Part shown: positions 1 to 9,060 of the stretch, in pieces
How the letters are laid out: the number at the start of each line of letters is the position of its first letter
How positions within the stretch are numbered: position 1 is the first letter of the stretch
NCBI GenBank assembly: GCA_946902875.1
Contig: OX336340.1
Location: 23,265,566 to 23,329,565, forward strand
From: Nematopogon swammerdamellus
Taxonomy: Eukaryota; Arthropoda; Insecta; Lepidoptera; Adelidae
Direction: 5' to 3'
DNA length: 64,000 nt
Notes under the pieces: generated by a model
The model's input: only the letters and a program-made list of their open reading frames with translations
What the model was told of the DNA's origin: nothing
Database searches by the model: none
Translations under genes and position numbers: made by a program

Positions 1-770
1 CCTTCGGCCTCGCCCTTAGTTACATGCTTTCTTCGAGATGGTTTAGCTTCTTCCCGAATGCAGCTCGGCCTTCGCCCTCGCCCTTATTTACTTGCTTTCT
101 TCAAGATGTTTTATTATTTATCAGAATGTAGCTCGGCCTTCGGCTTCGCCTTAGTTACTCACTTTCTTCAAGATGGTTTAGCTTTTTCCTGAACGCAGCT
201 CGGCCCTCGGCCTCGCCCTTAGATACTTCCTTTCTTCGAGATGGTTTATTATTTATCAGAACGAAGCTCGGCCTTCGGCCTCGCCTTAGTTACTTACTTT
301 CTTCAATATGGTTGAGCTTCTTCCTGAACGCAGCTCGGCCTTCGGCCTCGCCCTTAGTTAATTGCTTTCTTCGATATGGTTTATTATTTATCAGAATGTA
401 GCTCGGCCTTCGGCCTCGCCTTAGTTACTTACTTTCTTCAAGATGGTTCAGCTTCTTCCTGAACGCAGCTCGGCCTTCGGCCTCGCCCAAGTTACTCGCT
501 TTCTCCGAGATGGTTTATTATTTATCAGAACGTAGCTCGGCCTTCGGCCTCGCCTTAGTTACTTACTTTCTTCAAGATGGTTTAGCTTCTTCCTGAACGC
601 AGCTCGGCCTGCGGCCTGCTCATAGTTACTTACTTCATTCAAGAAAGAATGTTTTTTTTCTTCCTGAACTCAGCTCCGACTTCCGCCTCGCCCTTAGTTA
701 CTTTCATCGAGAAAGAATATCGTTTACGTGAGCGCAGATCCGCCTTCGGCTCCGCCTTTAGTTACTTACT
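1..770. repeat. GC-rich minisatellite, lone arm of an FB element
   Basis: About a dozen units of roughly 60 bp repeat the core AGCTCGGCCTTCGGCCTCGCC-like block followed by a TTAGTTACTTACTTTCTTCAAGATGG-type spacer. Units alternate between a 'TTTAGCTTCTTCCTGAACG' and a 'TTTATTATTTATCAGAACG' spacer, so the real period is a dimer of about 120 bp. The same array occurs in the right arms of the two FB elements at 19.3-19.6 and 51.5-52.0 kb, and inverted in their left arms. It runs off the left window edge, so a left arm may lie outside. Confidence 0.9.
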
Positions 771-1130
771 TTTTTTTTAATTCGAATTTCACGCTAGCGA
801 AGCCGCGGGCAACAGAAATATAAATTGCACCAATGACAGCGACGACATAAGTTCGACTTCAATTTTTTTTATTTTTTATTTATCAAACATTTTGTCACCG
901 GCCAGCTCACGTCGAGATGACAGTTCTCCGTTGTCAAGTTGTCATTTAAATTTTATAATAATTTTAATTTTTATTATATTTTTTTGTTTATTATGTTAAT
1001 CCGGGATATACACTGTCACTATACAAAGTTTCGTCAAATTCCGTTCAGTGGTTTTTGCGTGATGCGCGTACAGACAAAGAGAGATTATTAATTTAACGAT
1101 TTTATTATATGTATATAGAATAGATTTGTT
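771..1130 (+). mobile_element. FB element right-end module
   Basis: After the minisatellite come a variant of AATACGAATTTCACGCGAGCG, the block GAAGCCGCGGGCAACAG, a stretch matching 19.7-19.9 and 52.1-52.4 kb, and a terminal piece with CCGTTCAGTGGTTTTTGCG and TTTTATTATATGTATA. The order equals that of the two complete copies, so this is the right end of a third FB element. Confidence 0.75.
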
Positions 1131-1269
1131 TATAAAAGCATGTCCGTCTATAACTAAACTCACAAATGTCTGATTGACATAGTTTTCACTAATGGATTTT
1201 GTTAAATTTCGAATTGCGCAGCAAATACAAGATCTGGCCTAATATAATATAAGCAGGGTGTACTCTCAT

Positions 1270-1574
1270 CTGTTATTCGGATGAGGTAGTTTTTTAGGCT
1301 AATAGATCTGTTATTCGGATGAGGTAGTTTTTTAGGCTAATAGATCTGTTATTCGGATGAGGTAGTTTTTTTAGGCTAATAGATCTGTTATTCGGATGAG
1401 GTAGTTTTTTAGGCTAATAGATCTGTTATTCGGATGAGGTAGTTTTTAGGCTAATAGATCTGTTATTCGGATGAGGTAGTTTTTTAGGCTAATAGATCTG
1501 TTATTCGGATGAGGTAGTTTTTTAGGCTAATAGATCTGTTATTCGGATGAGGTAGTTTTTTAGACTAATAGATC
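1270..1574. repeat. 38-bp tandem repeat, 8 copies
   Basis: Eight head-to-tail copies of a unit starting CTGTTATTCGGATGAGG and ending GGCTAATAGAT. Spacings are 38, 38, 39, 38, 37, 38 and 38 bp; the differences come from the length of a T run. The last copy has one substitution (GACTAATAG). Such homogeneity suggests recent expansion. Confidence 0.95.
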
Positions 1575-1767
1575 GCGAATCGCACTCGACTCGTTATATC
1601 TTAATCCCAATTACCTTGAAGATCCTTATTATAGAGGGAATCTAAAACAAAATACACATTGTCTACTAACTAAACTACTACCCGGTGGACCATCTTTACA
1701 TCGAATCCGAAGCCCAGTGAGGGCGAAGGTATGCACGTATTTTTTTCAAATTATAAAAAAAAAACTC

Positions 1768-1833
1768 ATTGGTACACGCCGGTTGGATTCGAACCTCGGA
1801 CCTCTCGCAAGAGAAGCCGACGCGCCGCGATTC
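1768..1833 (-). mobile_element. SINE-B head fragment
   Basis: This short piece contains the reverse complement of the SINE-B tRNA-like head, with the B-box form GGATTCGAACC (expected complement of GGTTCGAATCC) and the flanking GAGAAGCCGA block. The rest of the element is missing. From here to 2200 I see no further feature; the short open frames there have no coding character. Confidence 0.6.
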
Positions 1834-2203
1834 GCTCTTTTGACAAAATGTAGACACGAATAACAAGCGGACAAGATGGCGAACGAAACACAAACTAAAC
1901 GCGCGCAAAAATGATTTATTACCACTTTAGTAGCAACGCTGTAAGCCGTTATCGCTGTTGCGGTCGCTGTAGCTGGCTGCTCCTTCGACGCAAAGGTTTA
2001 ATATTGAAGAGAGAACACCGCGGAGTAACCGCAGCATCCGACTTAGAGCCCTCTCAGGTACACGCCGCCGTCGCCAGGGCCGCATCTAGGGCGCTTCAGC
2101 GTGTCATAACTTTATGACATATCGTTTAGTTATAGTTATTTGAGTTATTATGAACTTTGTATTGAAAGGATGAATTACCTATAACTATATATTTTTTCTG
2201 GAT

Positions 2204-2398
2204 TGCATAAGGAATCGGAACGGAACGGAACGGAACGGAACGGAGCGGAGCGGAACGAAACGAAACGAAACGAAACGAAACGAAACGAAACGAAACGAAA
2301 CGAAACGAAACGAAACGAAACGAAACGAAACGAAACGAAACGAAACGAAACTAAACGGAACGGGGACGGAACGGAACGAAACGAAACGAAACGAAATG
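2204..2398. repeat. Pentanucleotide microsatellite (GGAAC)n then (GAAAC)n
   Basis: A run of GGAAC units passes into about 25 GAAAC units and back into a mixed run. The long open frames on both strands (RNETK- or SFRFV-like) are products of the five-base period and are not genes. Confidence 0.97.
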
Positions 2399-2399
2399 G

Positions 2400-2535
2400 A
2401 ACGATATAAAGCCAACCTAGGGATCTTCAAAAGGCGTGCAAATAAATAAGACGAGCTTTTTATCTGCATTATAGCTGGCATGGCGCCTTTCTGAACGTCG
2501 ACAGAGGAGTGGTGTTATTGGCTGTGTCTGATCTT
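2400..2535 (+). pseudogene. LINE C-terminal fragment (NLGIFKRR type)
   Basis: Translation gives ANLGIFKRRANK, a stop, then an IIAGMAPF-like piece. The same sequence occurs at 22.74-22.87 kb in a better preserved form (YNLGIFKRCVNKLDDDLF, then VRLVAGMAPL and a stop). I read both as the 3' coding end of a LINE reverse-transcriptase ORF plus the start of its 3' UTR. The in-frame stop makes it a relic. Family assignment beyond LINE is inference. Confidence 0.55.
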
Positions 2536-2779
2536 CTATTTGGGCACCCACCCGTGCAAGCTGTTATGATGACAAAAAAAAAGTTCAGATGGCACCAAAA
2601 CCTTTTCACAGTAACTTTTCAACTACCTATCAAACTAACACCAAGCAAGAGGGATGTTTCAAGAAAACGAACTAATAATAGCTAGTGTTCTCTCGCTCAC
2701 CTATCGTAGACTTAAATATTATGTAAATTAATCAGTGGTACTGATGTTCAACACCATCAACTCACCAGCCAACTTCAAT

Positions 2780-2935
2780 CAACCCAGCCCAGCCCTGTCT
2801 CAAGGTGGGCCGCCGCCGCCGCCGGGGTGCCGCGAGTAGCGAAACAGCCGCGAAGACGCGCTGCGGTCTCCGAGGGGTGGGAGGCGGGGAGGGGGGGGGG
2901 GGGGGGCGCCTCCCGCCGCTTCCGGGTATAGATCT
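2780..2935. other. GC-rich patch with a 16-G run
   Basis: CCGCCGCCGCCGCCGG-type sequence is followed by an uninterrupted run of 16 G at 2891-2906. Frames here are open only because of base composition. No domain is recognisable. The sequence from 2536 to 3030 is otherwise unassigned. Confidence 0.7.
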
Positions 2936-3040
2936 TCGACAGCCACGATACCTGTCTATACCTGTCTGTGTACACCGTACGTACGAGTACCATGTTATGT
3001 TTTAACAGTCATAATGCTGCATCATGATGACTAAATTATA

Positions 3041-3790
3041 GTGGACGGTTGCTCGTCGGACGCCATATCAGTGAATGCCGGCGTACCGCAGGGATCTGTG
3101 CTGTCACCCACACTGTTTCTTCTGCATATCAATGACATGATGCCACTCGGCAACATTCATTGTTATGCGGATGACCGTACAGCACATGGATCCTATACCA
3201 GTCATCCTTCAGTCAGACGGGATGTTGTGGATGAAAAGAGACGAAGACTTGTGTCTGATCTGGAACAAACGCTTCGGTCTATTTCCGAATGGGGCCGTAG
3301 TAATTTGGTCGAGTTCAGTGCGAAGAGAGCGGCGTTCACACCAGCTCCTTCCTTCCAAGGCACGTCGCTTGACGGCCGTGCGACTAGTGGGTGACCCCGG
3401 ACGTGTCCCGCGATCTAGAACCACTGCAACTTCGGAGGGATGTCGGCGCCCTAAGTGTGTTCTATCGCTTATTCCACGGGGAGTACTCGGAGGAGCTGTT
3501 TAACGCGTTCTGCCGTCCCCTTTCCACCTCCATACAACGCGCACTGGGCAGGGATTGCATCCCTATACGCTGGACTTACTGCGGACCAATCGGTTCTGCA
3601 GATCCTTCCTCCACAGAACCGGTAAACTTTGGAACGCTCTCCCTGCCCACATATTTCCCCCCATGTATAGTCTCGGGTGAGAAAGAGACGTGAATGGGCA
3701 CCTGTCAGGGCGGCATGGCATTCGCCGCTTCCGCATGCTACCGAATGTCCATGGTCGCCGTAGGTACTTCATGGGTGCCCAGGTCCCATA
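3041..3790 (+). pseudogene. Jockey/CR1-like LINE reverse transcriptase, decayed 3' half
   Basis: The first frame reads [19 protein letters not shown] and then CYADD, which are reverse-transcriptase motifs with the catalytic YADD. Next comes an [14 protein letters not shown] segment. The sequence then jumps to AVRLVGDP, skipping roughly 100 or more residues present in intact relatives, and continues in another frame with the C-terminal signature LRRDVGALSVFYRLFHGE, followed by traces of the HLSGRHGIRNSRIRPN tail. At least two frameshifts and an internal deletion are visible. Members of this family copy by target-primed reverse transcription and are usually 5'-truncated, as here. Jockey-like versus CR1-like is not resolved by eye. 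Confidence 0.85.
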
Positions 3791-3824
3791 TATTGAGCTT
3801 ACAATAAAAAAACAACTAGAACTG

Positions 3825-3981
3825 AAAAGTGTTAAACAATACTTTGATTCATATTCGGATCCTTGAGTTGAAGGAGGTACAAAAGCACAAAAGGGGTCCA
3901 TCTATAAATTTTCAAGTGTACTTTTGTACCCTCATCAACTCAGGGTTCCGAATATGAATCAAAATATTATTTAATACTTTT
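3825..3981. mobile_element. Inverted-repeat element, about 157 bp
   Basis: Two arms of about 60 bp (3825-3885 and 3921-3981) are inverted copies sharing TTGATTCATATTCGG and GAGGTACAAAAG, separated by a 35-bp loop. Sequence related to the left arm recurs alone at 30.07-30.14 kb, including a few bases outside the arm, so the outer boundary is uncertain. Confidence 0.75.
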
Positions 3982-4132
3982 TTTTTTTTTTTATGGAAAC
4001 TGACACGGTTGACTACATCACCTACAACGTCCGTGATGCCAGCCCATAACACCGGGTGAACTAGGTGCCATGTCAGTGCTTCCCCTTTGATCGTGCCGGC
4101 TACACTGAACTGGTCGGAAAACTCTTTTCAGT
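3968..4132 (-). mobile_element. SINE-A, tail half
   Basis: A T run is followed by TATGGAAACTGACACGGTTG and the conserved block through TGCCGGCTACACTGAACTGG. The copy lacks the tRNA-like head. It directly abuts the inverted-repeat element on its left. The sequence 4133-4440 is unassigned. Confidence 0.85.
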
Positions 4133-4441
4133 ACTAGTTGTTTTTTTAAGTCGGTGCAATGTTTTAATTTAAAACAGTTTTTTTCAAGTCGGGAAAAAGA
4201 CGATTTAATTTCAAAGTAAATACAAGCAGTGAATTTCAATATTTTTATTTAATTAATTAAAGGCACAGAGCATTACGTAGACTACCTAGGTTTATTATTA
4301 ATGAACTGGATGCTCTGTTGTTATTAATTAAAGCCCACGAGATATTCTCTAGCTCGCAAAGGAGAAGTTTCAAACTACCTGCGGTGAGATTCTGCGCGAG
4401 TCTGAGCTGAATTTATGTCTGTATGTATGAAATATGTATGT

Positions 4442-4863
4442 CTTTTTAGTGTTCCGTATCTATACGGAAGCCCATTACTAACCCTACGTCGTCGTCTGTC
4501 TGTCTGTCTATGCGTCTGTCCGTCCGAGTTATGTATCTATTTAAACGTACCTAATAGGTGGCCGGTTGACATTTTCACAGAATAAATGTGTTATTTATTA
4601 TGGCGGCTGTGCCAGTAAATAATTAAAAATAAAAACATATTTTTGGTTCACATTTTGGGGTACCCTGTACTTTCCAAAGGACTATTAGACCAACTAATTT
4701 ATTATTTATCTAGCGGCCAAAATTATACGTAATTTGGCGGCAGTTTCATCGAAATCGGTTCAGTAGGTCTGGAGATATCTGCGTGTGACCGACAGACAGA
4801 CAGACACCAGAGCGATCCCATAAGGGTCCCTTTTTTCGCGTTTTGTAGCGGGACCCTAAAAAT
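4442..4863. mobile_element. Family D-like element with inverted GGGTTCCGT ends
   Basis: The left end reads TTTTTAGTGTTCCGTATC with a (GTCT)n tract. The right end reads (GACA)n and then GCGGGACCCTAAAAA. The two ends are therefore inverted versions of the family D terminus. The interior is diverged. The stretch 4864-5010 is unassigned. Confidence 0.65.
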
Positions 4864-5011
4864 GGTAAAAGTAAAAAAAATTGGGGTCCCCATACAATAA
4901 ACGTGCTAAGAATAGATTAGTCAAGCTACTGAATAATAGATGGCGCTACAGACTTTTATGTTTTGCAATTTAGAAAGACAAAAGATAGACCGATATGGTT
5001 TTTAAACGGTT

Positions 5012-8000
5012 TTATTATTATTATTATTATTTCATCCATTTATTTACACATTTTTTTTATATTAATTTTACATAATATTTACAAACTTATAATCTAAAAT
5101 TAATACAAAAACAAATGGAGTTTCCACCACCGGCGGCGGGGCGAGCCCAGGCTACCGATGGTCGGGTCCCAAAGAGAGGAACCTCCGGACGATGCGTGCA
5201 GTGTCGAGCAGGGCTGCCTTCTGGATCTGGCCCTTGACCCAACCACTCAGCGAGAGCCTCTCAAGGTGGTCGTCGAGGCTCTTCGCTATCAGCCCATGCG
5301 CCGAAACGACTATGGGCACAACGATCGTCGAGTCGACGGGCCACATTTTGGTAACCTCGTGCTGCAGATCCAGATATTTTAACATCTTCTCTGCTTCCTT
5401 ACTGACGAGGTTACCATCGTGCGGCACGGCGATATCGACGAGCGTTGCGCGCCTTGCCTCCCGGTCTACTATCACAATATCAGGCCTGTTCGCGAGAATA
5501 GTCCTGTCTGTGATAATGGACCGGTCCCAGTAGAGTGTGACATGACCGTTCTCGAGAACTGGCGGTGGATTGTACTTATAGTAAGGCACCTCAGTACCCA
5601 CAAGGTTGAACTTTAAGGCAAGTTGCTGGTGGATAATCCTGGCTACTAGGTTGTGTCTATGCAGATACTCGGTGTTGGCAAGCTGCGAACAACCGGAAAT
5701 CACATGTCTGAGGGACTCGCCAGGTTGGTGGCAGGCGCGGCAGATGTCAATGGTGCCGTCCTTCATTATGTGTTTCCTATAGTTGTTCGTCTTGACAACC
5801 TCATCTTGTATTGCAAAGACAAACCCTTCGGTTTCCCCGAAGAGGTCCCCGAAGCGTAGCCAGTGCACGGAAGCAAGTTGGTCTACATCCGGTCCCGTGA
5901 GAGACCGGAAGTACCTACCGTGCAGCTCCTTGCCTTTCCATACTTCCATGCGGTCCTCGGTGCTCAGTACAACCGGCTTCCGCCAGTTCTCTTTTCCCAT
6001 GCTCAGCGGGGTAAGACCTTTATCGCTGGTGACGACATCGCGATGCATCTCACAAACATCAGTCTTTTCCAAAAAGTACTGACGGAGATTGCATACCTCG
6101 CGGTTGTGCAGGTTCTTGGCATTTAACATACCTCGACCCCCACACTTCCGCGGGATATACAACCTCATGACCGATGATCGTGGGTGATGCATACGGGATT
6201 TCGTCATCAGCGTCCTGACCTTTCTGTCCAGCGAGTCCAATTCGGTCTGAGTCCATCTGAGAATACCGAAAGTATATACGAGCACAGGCATGACCCAACC
6301 GTTATAGGCACGAATTTTATTGCCGCCTGACAAAAGGCTATTTAGTACTTTTGTAAGACGACGAAAAAACTTTTCCTTAACTGATTGTTTCATGTCCGTA
6401 TCCCGTATGCTGAGAGCCTCCGATATTCCCAGATATTTATAAGTTTCGTCTTCGGAGAGAGCTCGAACATTCATGGACTCCGACAACTGTATGCCGCCGG
6501 AGTTCACGATCACACCACGTTCCACATGGATGGTCCCACATTTTTCCAAGCCGAACTCCATTCCAATGTCGTTGCTGAAGCCTTCAGTTATCTTCATCAT
6601 CGACATTAGTTCGGTGTCCGACTTGGCAAACAGTTTGAGGTCATCCATATAAAATAAGTGTGATATTCGAGAGCCTCCTCTTCGAAGACAGTAGCCCAGC
6701 TCTGAGTCCTCAAGCAGAGTGCTAAGAGGGTTCAGAGCCAGACAAAACCAAAGCGGACTCAGACTGTCTCCCTGGAAGATCCCCCGCCGTATGGGAATCC
6801 GGTCGTCTGCAGCCGAAGTCCGTTCGCCACCTGGTACACGAAGGATAGTACTCCATTGTTCCATACATGCGCCAAGGAATTGACAGATATTGGTGTCAGT
6901 TTTGTATAGTTCTAGTATCCTTAGCAACCATGTATGGGGCACGGAGTCAAATGCCTTCTTGTAGTCTATCCAGGCAGCAGACAGGTTCTTTCGATTGCGT
7001 CGGACCTGCTGACAAACGGTCATGTCCATAAGGAGCAGCTCCTTAGTACCGCGGGACCCAGCCCGACATCCATTCTGAGCAACGGACAAGATGTTATTGT
7101 CCTTTATGTGAATTGATATTTTGTGCGTCAGAATGGATGTCAGGAGCTTGTAGATGGTAGGCAAGCAAGTGATAGGTCTATAATTTTTAGGTTCCGCAGT
7201 ACTACCAGATTTATGGAGCAGGTGGGTGACACCAGTAGTCATGAACTCTGGGAGAACCCGATGGTCGAGGGCATCTTGGAATTGAACAGCCAAGCGGGAG
7301 TGGCAGCTTCTGAACCATTTCAGCCAGAAGTTCTGCAATCCGTCCGGCCCTGGAGATTTCCAGTTCAGTGCCTGGCGGATTGCAGAACCTACATCCTCTT
7401 CGCTGATATTTATGGCGGACATTGGTTCTATCGACTGACACACCCGCTGGACAACTCTCATCCATTCACCCTCGACGTGACAGACAGGATCCGACCAGAT
7501 GTTTTTCCAAAATAAAGCATTTTCTTGCTCAGTCGGTCGGATCGTGTCTGTCGGTCGTTGGTTCGGGTGCTCCCAGTTCCGGTATACCCACCTTTGGTCA
7601 CTCTGGAATCGACGATTCTGGTGATAACGGTCGACACGCTTCCTATAGCGACGGATACGTTGGGCCCACGCGCTAATTTGCTGCTTCAGGTCATCTATGC
7701 GCTCCGTGACTAGTGAGTGGAAGTTTGGCTGTGTCTGGCTTAATATAGCACCACCAAAAGCCTTCGTCACGAAGCGCATGATTTTCGGTCTGGTATTTCC
7801 AGACCTGAAGCAGTATAGCTTTCCGATGAGGATCCTGGCCTCGCCGATACGTCGCTCGATCCGTAACTGCCACGCGGGAGCGGTGGTTGGCCTGGCGCGT
7901 GTGTCTCTAGATATATTCTCGAATTTCAAACGCGCCATGCGACAGGCAGCCACCGCCCCACAGTACAAGATCGAGTGAGTATCGGCGAGATCTACACTAG

Positions 8001-8908
8001 ACTCGATATATTGTTTTAGATATGAATCCAGGATCCTCACCATAATAAGATTTGTTTTATTCGTGGGCAACCTTGGTATCCGCGGCCTGTCATTAGTAGG
8101 TGCCGAGCGGTACTCCAGAATCGCCTCTTCAAGAGTCCTCCTCATGAACTCATTATCTTGGGTACTTACGATGCCCCCTACCACATCGCCACCCTCCTCG
8201 GCAGATGGTGGTGTCGGTACGATTGCGGCTGTCACATCAGCAACGGTGGCGACAGCGGCAGCACCCCGCGCTCTCGCCGGAGGCGGCGGCGGGGCGCATG
8301 CGGCGTCCGGGCGTGCGGGCGTCGTGGCAGTGGCAGGGGGGAGCGCATTAAGGCGTAGTTGGTCAAGCACGGCGTCATCTACAAAATGGCGGTTTAGGAT
8401 GAGCCGTACTTGATCTGATAGGCGCTGGGCTGAAACAGAGATGGTCGATTCCAAAGCCTGAAATTCAGAAAGCAGCCTCGGTCGGTAAGCAGTCCGGACT
8501 GTTTCTCCCTGTGTGGCCCTGTAGTACGCCGTCATGACTTTTATATTTATTTCATAAGTCCAACGTATACGGCGCACTACACCATCGGTAGCGGGGGCTG
8601 TAGGTGGGGTACGAGACCCCGACGGCCCCAAGCGTGCCGGTGGTGGACGTCGTCCTCGCCGTCGGTGTATTGGCGGGGACGGTGTCGTCGGCCCGTCGTC
8701 ATCGTTCGATGATCCTGACGATGTCTCGGCGGGCGTCGGTGAAGGGCGTGCGGGTGGTCGAGAAGAAGCGGCTCGTTCGCGTAGGCGGCGGCGGCACGGC
8801 GATGCCGGTGCGGGCGGGGAGGGCGAGGTGTCTGATGCGCTGCTGGGCCGGTGCGCAGACACGCGCCGGGGGCGGCGTGTTGTAGTGGTGATTATTATTA
8901 TTATTTTA
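5012..8908 (-). mobile_element. R4/Dong-clade non-LTR retrotransposon, near full length
   Basis: The element is bounded on both sides by TTA/TAA trinucleotide runs: 5012-5030 at its 3' side and about 8891-8905 at its 5' side. Members of this clade are known to insert at TAA-rich or rDNA targets, and Bombyx Dong is reported to lie in TAA repeats. One uninterrupted reading frame fills it. The 3' UTR (5031-5151) is about 120 bp and AT-rich, ending in the microsatellite. There is no LTR and no poly(A). Because the target is a microsatellite, a target duplication cannot be delimited by eye. Confidence 0.88.
5152..8862 (-). CDS. R4/Dong-type ORF: reverse transcriptase plus C-terminal restriction-like endonuclease
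   Basis: The frame is open for 1236 codons and ends in TAG. Residues 1-100 are Ser/Pro/Arg-rich, 171-230 Ala/Pro-rich, and about 240-450 a basic helical region. Reverse-transcriptase motifs follow: WKSPGPDG at 501, YRPITCLPTIYKLL at 561, WIDYKKAFDSVPH at 631 (catalytic Asp 633), RRGIFQGDSLSPL at 692, FYMDDLKLF at 737 (Asp 740/741) and KYLGI at 809. A CCHC knuckle lies at Cys1041, Cys1044, His1053 and Cys1058. A PD-(D/E)XK-like nuclease follows, with RPDIVIVD at 1126, Asp1143 and a KEAEKMLKYL stretch. This order is that of restriction-like-endonuclease LINEs, in which the protein nicks the target and copies its own RNA there. The codon at the given start is GTG; the first in-frame ATG is residue 110 (8533-8535), and the frame stays open upstream into the TAA repeat. 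No stop or frameshift was found, so it may encode active protein. Confidence 0.9.
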   Translation of the reverse strand: MSAHRPSSASDTSPSPPAPASPCRRRLRERAASSRPPARPSPTPAETSSGSSNDDDGPTTPSPPIHRRRGRRPPPARLGPSGSRTPPTAPATDGVVRRIRWTYEINIKVMTAYYRATQGETVRTAYRPRLLSEFQALESTISVSAQRLSDQVRLILNRHFVDDAVLDQLRLNALPPATATTPARPDAACAPPPPPARARGAAAVATVADVTAAIVPTPPSAEEGGDVVGGIVSTQDNEFMRRTLEEAILEYRSAPTNDRPRIPRLPTNKTNLIMVRILDSYLKQYIESSVDLADTHSILYCGAVAACRMARLKFENISRDTRARPTTAPAWQLRIERRIGEARILIGKLYCFRSGNTRPKIMRFVTKAFGGAILSQTQPNFHSLVTERIDDLKQQISAWAQRIRRYRKRVDRYHQNRRFQSDQRWVYRNWEHPNQRPTDTIRPTEQENALFWKNIWSDPVCHVEGEWMRVVQRVCQSIEPMSAINISEEDVGSAIRQALNWKSPGPDGLQNFWLKWFRSCHSRLAVQFQDALDHRVLPEFMTTGVTHLLHKSGSTAEPKNYRPITCLPTIYKLLTSILTHKISIHIKDNNILSVAQNGCRAGSRGTKELLLMDMTVCQQVRRNRKNLSAAWIDYKKAFDSVPHTWLLRILELYKTDTNICQFLGACMEQWSTILRVPGGERTSAADDRIPIRRGIFQGDSLSPLWFCLALNPLSTLLEDSELGYCLRRGGSRISHLFYMDDLKLFAKSDTELMSMMKITEGFSNDIGMEFGLEKCGTIHVERGVIVNSGGIQLSESMNVRALSEDETYKYLGISEALSIRDTDMKQSVKEKFFRRLTKVLNSLLSGGNKIRAYNGWVMPVLVYTFGILRWTQTELDSLDRKVRTLMTKSRMHHPRSSVMRLYIPRKCGGRGMLNAKNLHNREVCNLRQYFLEKTDVCEMHRDVVTSDKGLTPLSMGKENWRKPVVLSTEDRMEVWKGKELHGRYFRSLTGPDVDQLASVHWLRFGDLFGETEGFVFAIQDEVVKTNNYRKHIMKDGTIDICRACHQPGESLRHVISGCSQLANTEYLHRHNLVARIIHQQLALKFNLVGTEVPYYKYNPPPVLENGHVTLYWDRSIITDRTILANRPDIVIVDREARRATLVDIAVPHDGNLVSKEAEKMLKYLDLQHEVTKMWPVDSTIVVPIVVSAHGLIAKSLDDHLERLSLSGWVKGQIQKAALLDTARIVRRFLSLGPDHR

Positions 8909-9060
8909 TTAGCTTGACTTCGTATATTTGTTTGTTTCTATCTTTGTTTCAAATCTTGCGACAACTTTTTCAACTACTTCTACTGAACCGATTTTTATGA
9001 AACTTTGCACACACATTGAGTTCTCGTGACAATACAATATTATGATAATTTCAACTTGGT
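8909..9060. other. Leader of the 130-bp satellite
   Basis: AT-rich sequence with GAACCGATTTTTATGAAACT, a string common near the ends of insect interspersed repeats. It runs directly into the tandem array and may be the flank of the element that seeded it. Confidence 0.4.

Noticed and set aside
1270..1574. CRISPR-like array
   Set aside because: Units are contiguous with no unique spacers, and the sequence is eukaryotic.
2185..2481. Frames rich in SFRFV or RNETK repeats
   Set aside because: Artefact of the GGAAC/GAAAC pentamer.
5158..8885. Numerous plus-strand frames of 60-130 codons
   Set aside because: Shadows of the minus-strand R4-type ORF.
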